Of a stretch of DNA of 41,869 bases, positions 25,240 through 36,123 are shown in pieces (position 1 is the first letter of the stretch; each line of letters opens with the position of its first letter). This stretch comes from Thiobacillus sp. GTDB taxonomy: Bacteria > Pseudomonadota > Gammaproteobacteria > Burkholderiales > Thiobacillaceae. The notes under the pieces were generated by a model. It was not told the DNA's origin, did no database searches, and was given only the letters and a program-made list of their open reading frames with translations. The position numbers and the translations under genes were made by a program. The DNA lies in NCBI GenBank assembly GCA_018263115.1, contig JADFDC010000018.1, positions 1 to 41,869 on the forward strand, given 5' to 3'.

Positions 25240-26418
25240 ATGTCACAGTCACACCTGATGAATACCTATGCCCGCCAACCCGTTGCCTTTGTGCGGGGCG
25301 AAGGTCCTTACCTCTGGGATGAGGAAGGCAAGCGCTATCTGGATGCTGTTGCAGGTGTCGCGGTCAACACGCTGGGGCATGGACATCCCGGTCTGGTTAA
25401 AGCCATCGCGGATCAGGCGGCGAATCTGATCCATAGCTCCAATCTGTATCGGGTCAAACGCCAGGAAGAACTGGCTGACCGCTTGTGCGAACTGTCCGGC
25501 ATGGACCGGGCTTTTTTCTGCAATTCAGGCTGCGAAGCGAATGAGGCTGCCATCAAATTGGCGCGCATGTACGGTCATAGTAAAGACGTTGCCAATCCGA
25601 CAATCGTCGTGATGGAGAAAGCTTTTCATGGCCGCACCATGGCAACCCTCACTGCAACCGGCAGCCGCAAGATACAGGCAGGGTTTGAACCCTTGCTGTC
25701 CGGTTTCGCTCGCGTTCCCTTCAACGATATCGCCGCTATTCGGCAGGTCGCCTCGACCAACAGGGAGGTGGTGGCGGTTCTGGTTGAGCTGGTTCAGGGC
25801 GAAGGCGGCGTAAATATCGTTTCACCTGAATTCATGCGTGAGCTTCGGCAAATCTGCGATGAATTCGGTTTGTTGCTGATGCTGGATGAAGTGCAGACAG
25901 GTATTGCCCGCACAGGTACATGGTTCGCATTCCAGCACAGCGGGGTGATGCCCGATGTCATGGCGCTGGCAAAGGGACTGGGCGCTGGTGTACCCATTGG
26001 CGCCTGCCTGGCGCGCGGCGTGGCGGCGGAAGTATTCAAGCCGGGCAATCACGGCTCGACCTTTGGTGGCAATCCACTGGCTTGCGCGGCGGCGCTGGCG
26101 ACATTGGATGCGGTCGAGAAACAGTCGCTGCTTGAGAATGCTGAAAAGGTAGGGAATTACATCCGGCAGGTCCTAAAGGAAAAAATGACTGGCGTAACTG
26201 GCGTGATGGATATACGCGGTCAGGGTTTGATGGTCGGAATTGAACTGGACAGGCCCTGCGCCGATCTGGTGGCCAAAATGCGCGATCGTGGCTTTCTCAT
26301 CAACGTGACGGCCGACAAGGTGATTCGTCTGGTGCCGCCGCTGATTTTTACCGAGGCGCATGCCGATGAACTGTTGGGGCCGCTTGCCGAGGAGATCGTC
26401 GCCTTTCTTGAAGGCTGA
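25240..26418 (+). CDS. argD: Acetylornithine aminotransferase ArgD
   Basis: 392 residues from ATG 25240 (a TTG two codons earlier is less likely). It transfers an amino group to N-acetylglutamate semialdehyde in arginine synthesis; many also make succinyldiaminopimelate. Class III aminotransferase features: NSGCEANEAAIKLAR, KAFHGRTMATLTATG, LMLDEVQTGIARTG with the PLP-contacting aspartate, and the PLP lysine in MALAKGLGAGVPIG. It is five bases before argF. Confidence 0.96.
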   Translation: MSQSHLMNTYARQPVAFVRGEGPYLWDEEGKRYLDAVAGVAVNTLGHGHPGLVKAIADQAANLIHSSNLYRVKRQEELADRLCELSGMDRAFFCNSGCEANEAAIKLARMYGHSKDVANPTIVVMEKAFHGRTMATLTATGSRKIQAGFEPLLSGFARVPFNDIAAIRQVASTNREVVAVLVELVQGEGGVNIVSPEFMRELRQICDEFGLLLMLDEVQTGIARTGTWFAFQHSGVMPDVMALAKGLGAGVPIGACLARGVAAEVFKPGNHGSTFGGNPLACAAALATLDAVEKQSLLENAEKVGNYIRQVLKEKMTGVTGVMDIRGQGLMVGIELDRPCADLVAKMRDRGFLINVTADKVIRLVPPLIFTEAHADELLGPLAEEIVAFLEG

Positions 26419-26423
26419 TTGAA

Positions 26424-27353
<930 letters not shown>

Positions 27354-27361
27354 GAGATGTC

Positions 27362-27589
27362 ATGAACATCGCATACTTCAGGGATCCGGATACGCTTTAC
27401 ATTGAACTGCTGCCGGAATCCGCTGACCATTCCTGGGAAGCGCATCCCGGAATCAACATCAATATCGCTGCAGATGGCCGCGTGGTCGGCATCGAAATCG
27501 AAAACGCGGGCGACCGCATGGACATGAGTGTGCTGCGTGTCGGCAATTTCCCCGGCATCGTGCACACCGCCAAAGGTTCAACCCAATAA
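27362..27589 (+). CDS. DUF2283-family small protein
   Basis: 75 residues. It begins MNIAYFRDPDTLYIELLPES and continues with INIAADGRVVGIEIENA, the DUF2283 pattern (short beta-strands with Asp-x-LYI-L). Function unknown; small DUF2283 proteins are often in accessory or toxin-antitoxin-like contexts, but no partner gene is visible. Here it is inserted between argF and argG, 8 bases after the former and 15 before the latter, so it must be translated with the arginine genes. Confidence 0.82.
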   Translation: MNIAYFRDPDTLYIELLPESADHSWEAHPGININIAADGRVVGIEIENAGDRMDMSVLRVGNFPGIVHTAKGSTQ

Positions 27590-27604
27590 ACTTAAACTTA
27601 AAAC

Positions 27605-28828
<1,224 letters not shown>

Positions 28829-28849
28829 ATATCTTAGCGAGGAATCGAC

Positions 28850-29161
28850 ATGTCACAGTTTGATCAGGTTTCAGTCCTCAAGAAGGCAAATGTCTACTTT
28901 GACGGCAAGTGCATTTCACATACCGTACAATTTGCCGATGGCACAAAAAAATCGGTTGGCGTGATATTGCCGGCCACACTCACATTCAATACCGGCGCAC
29001 CTGAAGTGATGGAAACCGTCGCGGGCTCATGTCGCTATCGCCTGAAGGGCGGAGACTGGAAACCATGCAAGGCTGGGGAATCCTTCAGCATACCCGCCGA
29101 TTCTTCGTTCGATATTGAGGTCGACAGCGAGCCATATCACTATGTCTGCCATTTTGGTTGA
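28850..29161 (+). CDS. ppnP: Pyrimidine/purine nucleoside phosphorylase PpnP
   Basis: 103 residues, a single small cupin domain (formerly DUF1255/YaiE). Segments [24 protein letters not shown] and [16 protein letters not shown] match E. coli PpnP. It phosphorolyses diverse nucleosides to free base and ribose 1-phosphate. Separated by only 21 bases from argG, so probably co-transcribed. Confidence 0.93.
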   Translation: MSQFDQVSVLKKANVYFDGKCISHTVQFADGTKKSVGVILPATLTFNTGAPEVMETVAGSCRYRLKGGDWKPCKAGESFSIPADSSFDIEVDSEPYHYVCHFG

Positions 29162-29208
29162 CTAGAGAACCCAGATTCAGGATCTGTTGTTTCCGGCAGG
29201 AGAATGAC

Positions 29209-29784
29209 ATGACCACATTAGCAGTTGTCAGAAAGAACGGCATCGCCGCCATCGCGGCGGATACGCTGACCAAGTGGGGCACGGGCAAGGAATCCGCGGC
29301 CTATGTTGCCAACCACAGCAAGCTGATCCGCGTGGGTGATAACTGGCTCGGGGTAACGGGCTATACAACTTTCATCCTGATTCTAAAAGACTACTTCTCG
29401 CAGCCCGACGTGGCGGCGAATTTCCAGTCAGTGTCCGCCATATTCAAGACTTGGCAAACCCTGCATGGTGTCTTGAAGGAACAGTACTTTCTGCTCCCGG
29501 GCGAAGACAAGGACGACGACATCGAATCCAGCCAGATGGATGTGCTGATCGCCAATTCACACGGTATTTTTGGCGTGGCCGAGCATCGCTCAGTGCAGGA
29601 ATTCTCGAAGTTTTACGCCTATGGCAGTGGCAGCGATCTGGCCATGGGCGCGATGTATGCGCTTTATGACAGCCCGCTTTCTGCCGAGGAAATCGCACGC
29701 AAGGCCATCGAGGCGGCTGCGGAATTTGATGATCGTACCGGCCCGCCAATTGAGGTCAAGACGATCAGACTTATTGGGAGTTGA
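29209..29784 (+). CDS. Proteasome-like Ntn hydrolase (betaproteobacterial proteasome homologue, BPH type)
   Basis: 191 residues from ATG 29209, preceded by GGCAGGAG; a TTG at 29158 is in frame but overlaps ppnP. Removing Met exposes Thr, giving mature [20 protein letters not shown]: the catalytic N-terminal threonine, Asp17 in AAD and a lysine in HSKLIRVG at the Lys33 position of proteasome beta subunits. Later parts ([37 protein letters not shown]) follow the HslV/beta-subunit core. The family BPH is described from betaproteobacteria as a self-compartmentalising peptidase; this identification is from memory. No unfoldase gene is adjacent. Two bases separate it from yajQ. Confidence 0.8.
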   Translation: MTTLAVVRKNGIAAIAADTLTKWGTGKESAAYVANHSKLIRVGDNWLGVTGYTTFILILKDYFSQPDVAANFQSVSAIFKTWQTLHGVLKEQYFLLPGEDKDDDIESSQMDVLIANSHGIFGVAEHRSVQEFSKFYAYGSGSDLAMGAMYALYDSPLSAEEIARKAIEAAAEFDDRTGPPIEVKTIRLIGS

Positions 29785-29785
29785 C

Positions 29786-30271
29786 ATGCCATCTTTCGAT
29801 ATCGTATCCGAGGTCGACAAGCAGGAAGTCCGCAATGCGGTGGATCAGACCAACAAGGAAGTAACCAACCGGTTTGATTTCAAAGGCTCCGATGCGCGGG
29901 TCGAGCAGGCGGATTATGTGTTGACAGTATTTGCGGATACCGATTTCCAGCTTGATCAGGTGCAGGATATTCTCAGCCAGAAACTTTCCAAACGCGGTGT
30001 TGACGTGAAATGCCTGGACATTGGCAAGCCGGAAGGCGTTTCCGGTAACAAGGTCAAACGCTCGGTAACAGTCAAAACCGGTGTTGAAACCGAGTTGGCG
30101 AAAAAAATCGTCAAGCTGGTCAAGGACAGCAAGCTCAAAGTGCAGGCCAGCATTCAGGGTGAAACCGTCAGGGTGACCGGCGCCAAGCGTGATGTGCTTC
30201 AGGAAACGATTGCGTTGGTGAGGAAATCCATTACGGATTTCCCGCTCCAATTTCAGAATTTCAGGGACTGA
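29786..30271 (+). CDS. YajQ-family nucleotide/c-di-GMP-binding protein
   Basis: 161 residues from ATG 29786. [20 protein letters not shown], then TNRFDFKGS and KRGVD, and the closing [12 protein letters not shown] are standard for the UPF0234/YajQ family of two ferredoxin-like domains. Homologues bind nucleotides, and in Xanthomonas and Pseudomonas a YajQ protein binds cyclic di-GMP and acts on transcription. The frame runs upstream to 29570 in the wrong frame of the peptidase gene; the true start has GGGAG close by. Confidence 0.94.
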   Translation: MPSFDIVSEVDKQEVRNAVDQTNKEVTNRFDFKGSDARVEQADYVLTVFADTDFQLDQVQDILSQKLSKRGVDVKCLDIGKPEGVSGNKVKRSVTVKTGVETELAKKIVKLVKDSKLKVQASIQGETVRVTGAKRDVLQETIALVRKSITDFPLQFQNFRD

Positions 30272-30275
30272 AACC

Positions 30276-30827
30276 ATGGCGCGCGTACTGGTGCCCCTGG
30301 CAGAAGGCTGCGAAGAACTCGAAGCTGTCACGATTATCGATATTCTGCGCCGGGCTGACATCGAGGTGATTACGGCGGGATTGCAGCCAGGCATTGTCAA
30401 AGCCAGCCGTGGTACCCAACTCATGCCTGACATGACGCTGGATGCGGCCTTACTGGAAAAATATGACATGGTGGTTCTGCCAGGTGGCATGCCTGGAGCC
30501 AAACATCTCAAGGAAGACCCGCGCATTCTGTCGCTGCTGAAGAAAATGGCAGGCGAGGACAAGTACACTGCCGCCATTTGCGCCGCGCCAACGGTATTGG
30601 CGGAGGCGGGGCTGCTCAAGGGCAAAAAGGCCACCAGTTATCCGGGATTTCTCGACAAGATGGCCTTGCCAGACACGCATTGCCTAGCCGATGCAGTGGT
30701 CAGGGATGGCAAAGTGCTGACTTCGCGTGGCCCCGGCACGGCCATGGATTTTGCCCTGGCCCTGGTCGAAGTTCTGTCGGGGCGTGAAACCCGCGATCAG
30801 GTCGAGGCTGGGCTGGTCAGGGGCTGA
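30276..30827 (+). CDS. DJ-1/PfpI family protein (YajL-like)
   Basis: 183 residues of the DJ-1 fold. EGCEELEAVTIIDILRRA carries the conserved acidic residue, and AAICAAPTVLAEAGLLKGKK holds the nucleophile-elbow cysteine; ALLEKYDMVVLPGGMPGAK precedes it. Members act as chaperones, oxidative-stress proteins or debated deglycase/glyoxalases. It begins four bases after yajQ, so both likely share a transcript; the pairing may simply be housekeeping. Confidence 0.92.
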   Translation: MARVLVPLAEGCEELEAVTIIDILRRADIEVITAGLQPGIVKASRGTQLMPDMTLDAALLEKYDMVVLPGGMPGAKHLKEDPRILSLLKKMAGEDKYTAAICAAPTVLAEAGLLKGKKATSYPGFLDKMALPDTHCLADAVVRDGKVLTSRGPGTAMDFALALVEVLSGRETRDQVEAGLVRG

Positions 30828-30895
30828 AAAGACTCCATCTTCCTGACTTTCTCCGGGTTTGGTATGCTGGTTGCATAACTAAAGGAGGAAGACGC

Positions 30896-31342
30896 ATGTT
30901 TATCCGGGAAATCCTGTCTTTCAAGGGTGGAGACGAAGTGTTCAGCATCACGCCAGACGACGACGTGGCCTTGGCCGTCGAGCGCATGGTGGCCAACGAT
31001 GTCGGCTCGCTGGTGGTCAAGAATCCCAAGGGCGAAATGGTGGGTTTTCTGACCGAGCGGGACATCATGAAAGGCATGCGCCGCCAGGGCTGTTCGCTCA
31101 AGGAGGCCAAGGTGGCGGACATCATGATCACCGAACCGGTGGTGGCTACGCCGGAAGACTCCATCGACTATGCCCGCGATGCCATGACCAAGGCGCGCAT
31201 CAGCCACCTGCCGGTACTGGAAGGCAACAAACTGGTCGGCATCATCTCTTTCTACGATGTAGCCAAAGCCTGCCTGCGTGAAGCCAATTTCGAAAACAGC
31301 CTGCTCAAACGGTATATCAAGAACTGGCCCGAACAGGGGTGA
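30896..31342 (+). CDS. Two-CBS-domain protein
   Basis: 148 residues made of two CBS motifs: ITPDDDVALAVERMVANDVGSLVV (about 17-40) and VATPEDSIDYARDAMTKARISHLPV (about 82-106), each with the typical strand-helix pattern and G/TERD ending (GFLTERDIMKGM). Such free-standing pairs bind adenine nucleotides and regulate a partner; the partner is unknown. AAAGGAGG lies 8 bases before the ATG. Confidence 0.9.
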   Translation: MFIREILSFKGGDEVFSITPDDDVALAVERMVANDVGSLVVKNPKGEMVGFLTERDIMKGMRRQGCSLKEAKVADIMITEPVVATPEDSIDYARDAMTKARISHLPVLEGNKLVGIISFYDVAKACLREANFENSLLKRYIKNWPEQG

Positions 31343-31550
31343 AGTGACCGGACTGAGCCAAGGACATTTTTTCTGTACTTGAACTTTTTTCAGTGAACAT
31401 CTGGGCAGGCAGCGTGTGTACGTGCTGCTGCTAAAGCATGGGCAATCCAAGGTATCGGGATTGCTGGCTTAAGGCTGATTTAAGAATTCTCGGGATAAAT
31501 CGAATCTTTTCTTGGACGCGGTCTCGAACACGTCCAGTCCCAAAGTCCTA
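31343..31550 (+). other. Spacer upstream of the LTA-synthase-like gene
   Basis: No gene is seen. It holds an inverted repeat GCAATCC (31442-31448) and GGATTGC (31458-31464) and a near repeat TTAAG around 31470-31483, which may be an operator, and AT-rich patches that could hold a promoter. No T tract follows, so it is not a terminator. Confidence 0.35.
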
Positions 31551-33485
31551 ATGAACGATCGCCACCGTCTGCCACATAGTTTCGCCCCGCTTTTTCTGCC
31601 TCACATCCTGTTGTTTCTAGCAATTGCCAGTATGACGCGACTGGGCCTCGCATTGTATGCAGGTGTCGACAAGGTCCCGGTATCGCTCTGGCCGGGCTTG
31701 TTTGTACGCGGTTTGGGGTTCGATCTCGCTGTTCTCGCCTGGTTGCTGGCACCCATGCTGATCTGGGCTGCAATCTGGCCGGAACGCTGGCGTAATACCT
31801 TTCTGCAGGGCGGCCTGCGCCTCGCAGTATTTTTCATGCTGGCAGCATTGTTGCTTTTTGTGGCGCTGTCTGAATGGACCTTCTGGGAAGAATTTGAGAC
31901 CCGCTTCAATTTCATCGCGGTCGATTATCTGGTCTACACCCATGAAGTGATCGGCAACATTGTCGAGTCTTATCCGGTGGCGTCCTTGCTCACGGGAGTT
32001 GCCGTGGTGGCGGTCGTTGTCACATGGCTTTTTCGGCAGTCCATTCGAAATGCTGCCCGCCCCAGACCGCAATCTGGCTGGCGGTTGTCATACGCCATTC
32101 TGGCCTTTGCCTTGCCCTGGAGTGCCTGGCATCTGGCGGATGTCGATCAGATGCAGTATTCCTCCAATGCTTACGCCAACGAACTGTCAGGAAATGGCTT
32201 GATGACATTTGTCTCCGCCTTTCGCCGAAACGAACTGGATTACCCGCGCTTTTATAAAACCTTGCCACAGGCACAGGCACAGAAGATTCTGGATGGACTC
32301 GGGGTTGAGCGCATGCCGGTTTCAGCTGCGTTTGATGAAGACGAACGCTTCGATCCACTTCGTGTGCCATTCAAACGACCCCCACGCAATGTGGTGTTGA
32401 TTTCGGTGGAAAGCCTGTCGGCCAAATTCCTTGGCAGCTTTGGCAATCCAGCCGGGCTGACGCCTCGGCTGGATGCATTGGCCAAAGACGGCCTGCTGTT
32501 CACAAGAATGTACGCCACCGGCACTCGGACGGTACGCGGACTTGAAGCCTTGTCACTCGGCACGCCGCCCATCCCGGGGCAGGCTATCGTCCGGCGTCCG
32601 GGTAACGAACATTTGGCCACCATAGGCGAAATCCTGCGCCGGCAGGGTTATGAAACCCTGTTCCTGTATGGCGGATACGGTTACTTCGACAACATGAATG
32701 CCTACTTTGCCGGCAACGATTATCGTGTGATTGACCGGACCATGTTTCCGAAGGCATCAGTGGGTTTCGAGAATGTCTGGGGTGTCGCGGACGAGTTCCT
32801 GTTCGATAACAGCCTGGCTGAACTGGACAAAACGCATGCTGCGGGCAAGCCGTTCCTTGCGCACATCATGACCACTTCCAATCACCGTCCCTACACTTAT
32901 CCTGACGGTCGCATTGACATCCCTTCTCCAGGCAAGCGCGCCGGTGCGGTGAAATATACCGATTATGCGATCGGCCGTTTCATCGACCAGGCACGCGGCA
33001 AACCCTGGTTTGACGAGACACTATTTGTTGTTGTCGCCGATCACTGCGCATCGGTGGCCGGCAATACCAGTCTTCCGGTGAGCGGCTACCATATCCCGCT
33101 GATTTTTTATGCACCTGCCCTGCTGAAACCGGGGCGTGACGAACTGATGGCAAGCCAGATAGACATTCCACCCACCTTGCTGGATGTGATGGGGTTACCA
33201 GGAGATGATCATTTCTTCGGCAAGTCTGTTTTCGAGCAAGGTCCGGAAGACCGGCGTGCCTTTATCAGCAACTACCAGGAACTAGGCTACTTGAAGGATG
33301 GCAAGCTTGTGGTGCTGGGTCCCAAGCAGCGCGTCGACATTTTCCTTGTCGACGGCTATGGGGGGGCTACGCCCACCAGGCTAGTACCTCGGCTTCGCGA
33401 TGAGGCAGTGGCTTACTATCAGACTGCCTTCAAGTCATTCAAGGACGGTAAACTCAAGGCGAGCACCATTCGCGGATCACGCTGA
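31551..33485 (+). CDS. LTA synthase / MdoB-type phosphoglycerol transferase family membrane protein
   Basis: 644 residues from ATG 31551 (TTG 31512 is in frame but unlikely). Five membrane helices occupy the first 190 residues or so, followed by a periplasmic sulfatase-fold domain: NVVLISVESLSAKFLGSFGN with the metal-binding glutamate, TGTRTVRGLEAL with the likely nucleophile Thr near 327, FLAHIMTTSNHRPY and VVVADHCASVAG with the metal-binding Asp-His. In Gram-negatives such proteins add phosphoglycerol to periplasmic glucans or LPS. The transferred group is not predictable. A G7 tract near 33360 is in frame. Confidence 0.85.
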   Translation: MNDRHRLPHSFAPLFLPHILLFLAIASMTRLGLALYAGVDKVPVSLWPGLFVRGLGFDLAVLAWLLAPMLIWAAIWPERWRNTFLQGGLRLAVFFMLAALLLFVALSEWTFWEEFETRFNFIAVDYLVYTHEVIGNIVESYPVASLLTGVAVVAVVVTWLFRQSIRNAARPRPQSGWRLSYAILAFALPWSAWHLADVDQMQYSSNAYANELSGNGLMTFVSAFRRNELDYPRFYKTLPQAQAQKILDGLGVERMPVSAAFDEDERFDPLRVPFKRPPRNVVLISVESLSAKFLGSFGNPAGLTPRLDALAKDGLLFTRMYATGTRTVRGLEALSLGTPPIPGQAIVRRPGNEHLATIGEILRRQGYETLFLYGGYGYFDNMNAYFAGNDYRVIDRTMFPKASVGFENVWGVADEFLFDNSLAELDKTHAAGKPFLAHIMTTSNHRPYTYPDGRIDIPSPGKRAGAVKYTDYAIGRFIDQARGKPWFDETLFVVVADHCASVAGNTSLPVSGYHIPLIFYAPALLKPGRDELMASQIDIPPTLLDVMGLPGDDHFFGKSVFEQGPEDRRAFISNYQELGYLKDGKLVVLGPKQRVDIFLVDGYGGATPTRLVPRLRDEAVAYYQTAFKSFKDGKLKASTIRGSR

Positions 33486-33517
33486 TTTTAAGCACGCCTG
33501 AGTTCGCGCAGCAATCC

Positions 33518-34030
33518 CTACCGGATTTTGTCGATATCCAGCTTTTTCTCGAAAATCTGCGGGATGATGAGCGCGTAGCCCTGTTGCTGCCAGTGAGCGA
33601 GTTCGGTGATGGCGTTGGGTACGACGTCGATGAATTCCTGGAAATCCTTGACTGAATAGCCGAAATCCTCGGCGGCTTGTCCACAGACCTTGAACTTCAC
33701 GCCCAGATCGGCGTAATAGCGCATCCTGTCAACCGCTTCCTGGTATTTGCTTTCATTTTTACTGGCGACGGTGACGATCTCCGTGCCATGGATAACCACC
33801 ACGATTTCCATGTCTTCGGGTGCATACCCGTAAGGCGCGACTGTCAAGGTATTGACGAGTGCCCGCACCCAGTAAAGTGCGCTGCCGATTTTTTGAGGAT
33901 CGTCGAGATAGAACTCGAACATGACCCTGGGTGGTGCGTAGGGCGTCTGCACCCACTTGCCTTCACCGCTTGCGGGCAGGCTGATCAGCAGGGCCAGCAA
34001 GGCGGCCGCAGTGGCAAGCAATTTTTTCAT
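33518..34030 (-). CDS. Exported DsrE-family protein
   Basis: 170 residues from ATG 34030; the frame continues to 34246 but MKKLLATAAALLALLISLPASG is an obvious signal peptide and the earlier part shadows rsgA. The mature protein has a DsrE/F-like fold: FEFYLDDPQKIGSALYWVRALVNTL, IVVVIHGTEI, VKFKVCGQAAEDFGY with one cysteine, and FIDVVPNAITELAHWQQQGYALIIP. Cytoplasmic DsrE proteins relay sulfur; secreted members with a single cysteine are common near sulfur-oxidation genes but uncharacterised. No sulfur genes are close here. Confidence 0.82.
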   Translation of the reverse strand: MKKLLATAAALLALLISLPASGEGKWVQTPYAPPRVMFEFYLDDPQKIGSALYWVRALVNTLTVAPYGYAPEDMEIVVVIHGTEIVTVASKNESKYQEAVDRMRYYADLGVKFKVCGQAAEDFGYSVKDFQEFIDVVPNAITELAHWQQQGYALIIPQIFEKKLDIDKIR

Positions 34031-34058
34031 TTCGTATCGCCAAATGCCATGATGGTTT

Positions 34059-34970
34059 CTATATAGCCGATCTGGCGGCATTTTCCGATAACAATCGCTG
34101 AAAAAACCCCAGGCGTTTTGATGCAATGCAGCCCGAATCGACAGCCTTGCGGATGGCGCAATCCGGTTCATGCTGGTGCCGGCAATCACGAAACCGGCAC
34201 TGGCCCAGATAGGGCCGGAAATCCGGCATTGCAGATTCAATGTCATCGCGTGTCAGGTGGGACAGGGCAAACTCCTGCAATCCAGGGGAATCAATAACAG
34301 CGCCACCTTCCTCAAGGGGATACAAGCGGCTGTGAGTGGTGGTGTGACGGCCGCTGTCCAGTGCCTCGGAAATCACATTGACGCTTGCATTCGCATTCGG
34401 AAACATCGAATTGATGAGTGTGGATTTGCCCATGCCGGATTGGCCAACCAGCAAGGTGAGTTCGTCCTTCAGATGAGGAAGCAGAGATTGAATATCCTCC
34501 TTGGCACACAGCGAAATGACGGGATAGCCCAGAGCGGGGTAAATTGCCACTTCATCCAGCATGCGAGGATGTTCCTGGAGGTCCGACTTGTTGGCGATTA
34601 TCAGGGCGGGCAAATGCTGGTTTTCTGCCGCCAGCAGACAGCGTTGCAGCAGCTCTTCCGACCAGCTTGGGCGAGGCGCGACGACGATGGCAACCTGAGT
34701 GACATTGGCGGCAATCGCCTTGGTGCGATACATGTCAACTCGCTTGAACAGGCTGGTGCGCGTCTGGATGGAATCAATGACGCCCTGGCCGGGTGACGTC
34801 AGGGTCAGCGCGACGACATCGCCGCAAACGACGTCTGATTTCCTGCCGCGTGTGACGCATTCCAGATTGCCTTCTGTCGCGGTGTGAACCAGAAAATGAC
34901 GTCCGTGGGCCGCGAACACCTGGCCAGTAATTGCAGTAACTTCAGCTCTTGACTTGCTGCGAGAGTCCAA
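34059..34970 (-). CDS. rsgA: Ribosome small subunit-dependent GTPase RsgA
   Basis: 303 residues with the circularly permuted GTPase order: NKSD (127-130), then the P-loop GQSGMGKST (176-184), then DSPGLQEF (227-234). The C-terminal zinc site is C258, C263, H265 and C271 in GQCRFRDCRHQHEPDC. The N-terminal OB fold begins GQVFAAHGRHFLV. It matures the 30S subunit. The start overlaps the end of the CZB-domain gene by 29 bases. Confidence 0.96.
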   Translation of the reverse strand: MDSRSKSRAEVTAITGQVFAAHGRHFLVHTATEGNLECVTRGRKSDVVCGDVVALTLTSPGQGVIDSIQTRTSLFKRVDMYRTKAIAANVTQVAIVVAPRPSWSEELLQRCLLAAENQHLPALIIANKSDLQEHPRMLDEVAIYPALGYPVISLCAKEDIQSLLPHLKDELTLLVGQSGMGKSTLINSMFPNANASVNVISEALDSGRHTTTHSRLYPLEEGGAVIDSPGLQEFALSHLTRDDIESAMPDFRPYLGQCRFRDCRHQHEPDCAIRKAVDSGCIASKRLGFFQRLLSENAARSAI

Positions 34971-35292
34971 GGATGCGGCGCTTCAGGCGTTCGGAGAGCT
35001 TGGCATAATTGCCATTGAGAAGCTCCTTGGCTTCATCGGCCTTGCCGGCCATATGCAGGCTGACCACTTCGGCAGCATAACGGTGAAAATCGGCGTGCAT
35101 GAGCCGGACTTCCTCAAAAGTTTCTGCTTCACGGTAATTCTGCCCATCGCCATAAATCCACTGGCCAAGGGCGCAGCGATTGTCCAGCCCAATGACGGCC
35201 GGATCCAGCTTTTCCTCGCTGGTGCCGTCCAGCAGTTTTTGCAGGCGCAGCTTCCACATGACGTGGGCGTTGATGATCCCCATCCAGTCCAT
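34942..35292 (-). CDS. Free-standing CZB (chemoreceptor zinc-binding) domain protein
   Basis: 116 residues, just one domain. The four zinc ligands of the CZB fold are present: H10 in NAHVMWKLRLQ, C40 in RCALGQWIYGDG, and H66 and H70 in MHADFHRYA. In most proteins this domain is attached to a chemoreceptor or diguanylate cyclase such as DgcZ, where zinc controls activity; here it is alone, with no signal peptide or membrane segment. GGAG lies 8 bases before the ATG. It runs into rsgA with an overlap, suggesting one transcript. Confidence 0.85.
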   Translation of the reverse strand: MDWMGIINAHVMWKLRLQKLLDGTSEEKLDPAVIGLDNRCALGQWIYGDGQNYREAETFEEVRLMHADFHRYAAEVVSLHMAGKADEAKELLNGNYAKLSERLKRRILGLSQQVKS

Positions 35293-35377
35293 CGTTTTCT
35301 CCGCAGATTGGAATTATTGATAACTTTACAAACTATCATAGCGGAGATTAACCACAATTTATTAATGGTTTTAGGGG

Positions 35378-35719
35378 TCAGATATCAAACAGTGCATCCA
35401 CCTTGGCGGCGCAGATGAAGTCATTCTCGGACAGCCCGCCAATGGCATGGGTCCAGTACTCGACGCGTACCGTGTTGTAGCCCACGACAAGATAAGGATG
35501 GTGATCTTCCCGGTGCGACACCCACATGACCGCGTTGCTGAAAGCTTGAGCTTGGTAGTGATCCTTGAACTTGAACTCCTTGGCAATCTTGATGCCATCG
35601 CGTGCCCAGCCCGAAAGGCCTTTCAGCAGAGGACCGATCTGGGCATCGGTCAGCGGGGCAACGCCGCCTTCGCAGGGTGCGCATTTTTTCCGGGTCAGGC
35701 TTTCAGAAACGTCAGACAT
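35378..35719 (-). CDS. phhB: 4a-hydroxytetrahydrobiopterin dehydratase (pterin carbinolamine dehydratase)
   Basis: 113 residues. The [12 protein letters not shown] start is usual in betaproteobacterial members, and [32 protein letters not shown] carries the catalytic histidines. It recycles the pterin cofactor of aromatic amino-acid hydroxylases, but in organisms without phenylalanine hydroxylase it may serve molybdopterin-type pterins. No phhA is in this window. Eight bases separate it from the cytochrome gene upstream. Confidence 0.94.
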   Translation of the reverse strand: MSDVSESLTRKKCAPCEGGVAPLTDAQIGPLLKGLSGWARDGIKIAKEFKFKDHYQAQAFSNAVMWVSHREDHHPYLVVGYNTVRVEYWTHAIGGLSENDFICAAKVDALFDI

Positions 35720-35727
35720 GACAGTCC

Positions 35728-36012
35728 TTATTTGAATTTGTAAAAGGTCTGGTTGAGGTAAGCGCCGACATGCTGTTCTTCTTCGGGAAACCAGCCGGCG
35801 CCGGTATTTGCGTTACAGCCTGAAATCCGTCCGGCAAGTTGCGCGGGGGTTTTCATTTTTCTATCCGCGCGTGAATAAACCTCGGTGCCATGGCAGGCCG
35901 TGCAGTTTTTCGCGTGCAGGGCTTGGCCCCTGGCGGGATCGCCCTTGTCAAACGGCGCGGCCTGGAGAGGGGCAACAAACAGGGCCATCAATGCAATCGA
36001 AACACGTTTCAT
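35728..36012 (-). CDS. Small periplasmic monohaem cytochrome c
   Basis: 94 residues with signal peptide ([15 protein letters not shown]) and one haem site CTACH at residues 37-41. M53 in RKMKTPAQL and a later [15 protein letters not shown] block, then [12 protein letters not shown], close a class I cytochrome fold of about 75 residues. It is an electron carrier in the periplasm; the sixth ligand cannot be fixed by eye. The gene lies upstream of phhB and diverges from orn. Confidence 0.85.
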   Translation of the reverse strand: MKRVSIALMALFVAPLQAAPFDKGDPARGQALHAKNCTACHGTEVYSRADRKMKTPAQLAGRISGCNANTGAGWFPEEEQHVGAYLNQTFYKFK

Positions 36013-36123
36013 AGTGTTCTCCCATCATTAATCAAGGAAAGGCTAAGACCATCCCATTATGGCTATTGTTTCTTAATTCCTCCACCACTGCGACAATATG
36101 GGTTTTGCAGACAGGAATGAAGC

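Noticed and set aside
33360-33366. G7 tract in the LTA-synthase-like gene as a phase-variation site
   Set aside because: Shorter than usual variable tracts and fully explained by Gly-Gly codons near the protein end; kept only as a note.
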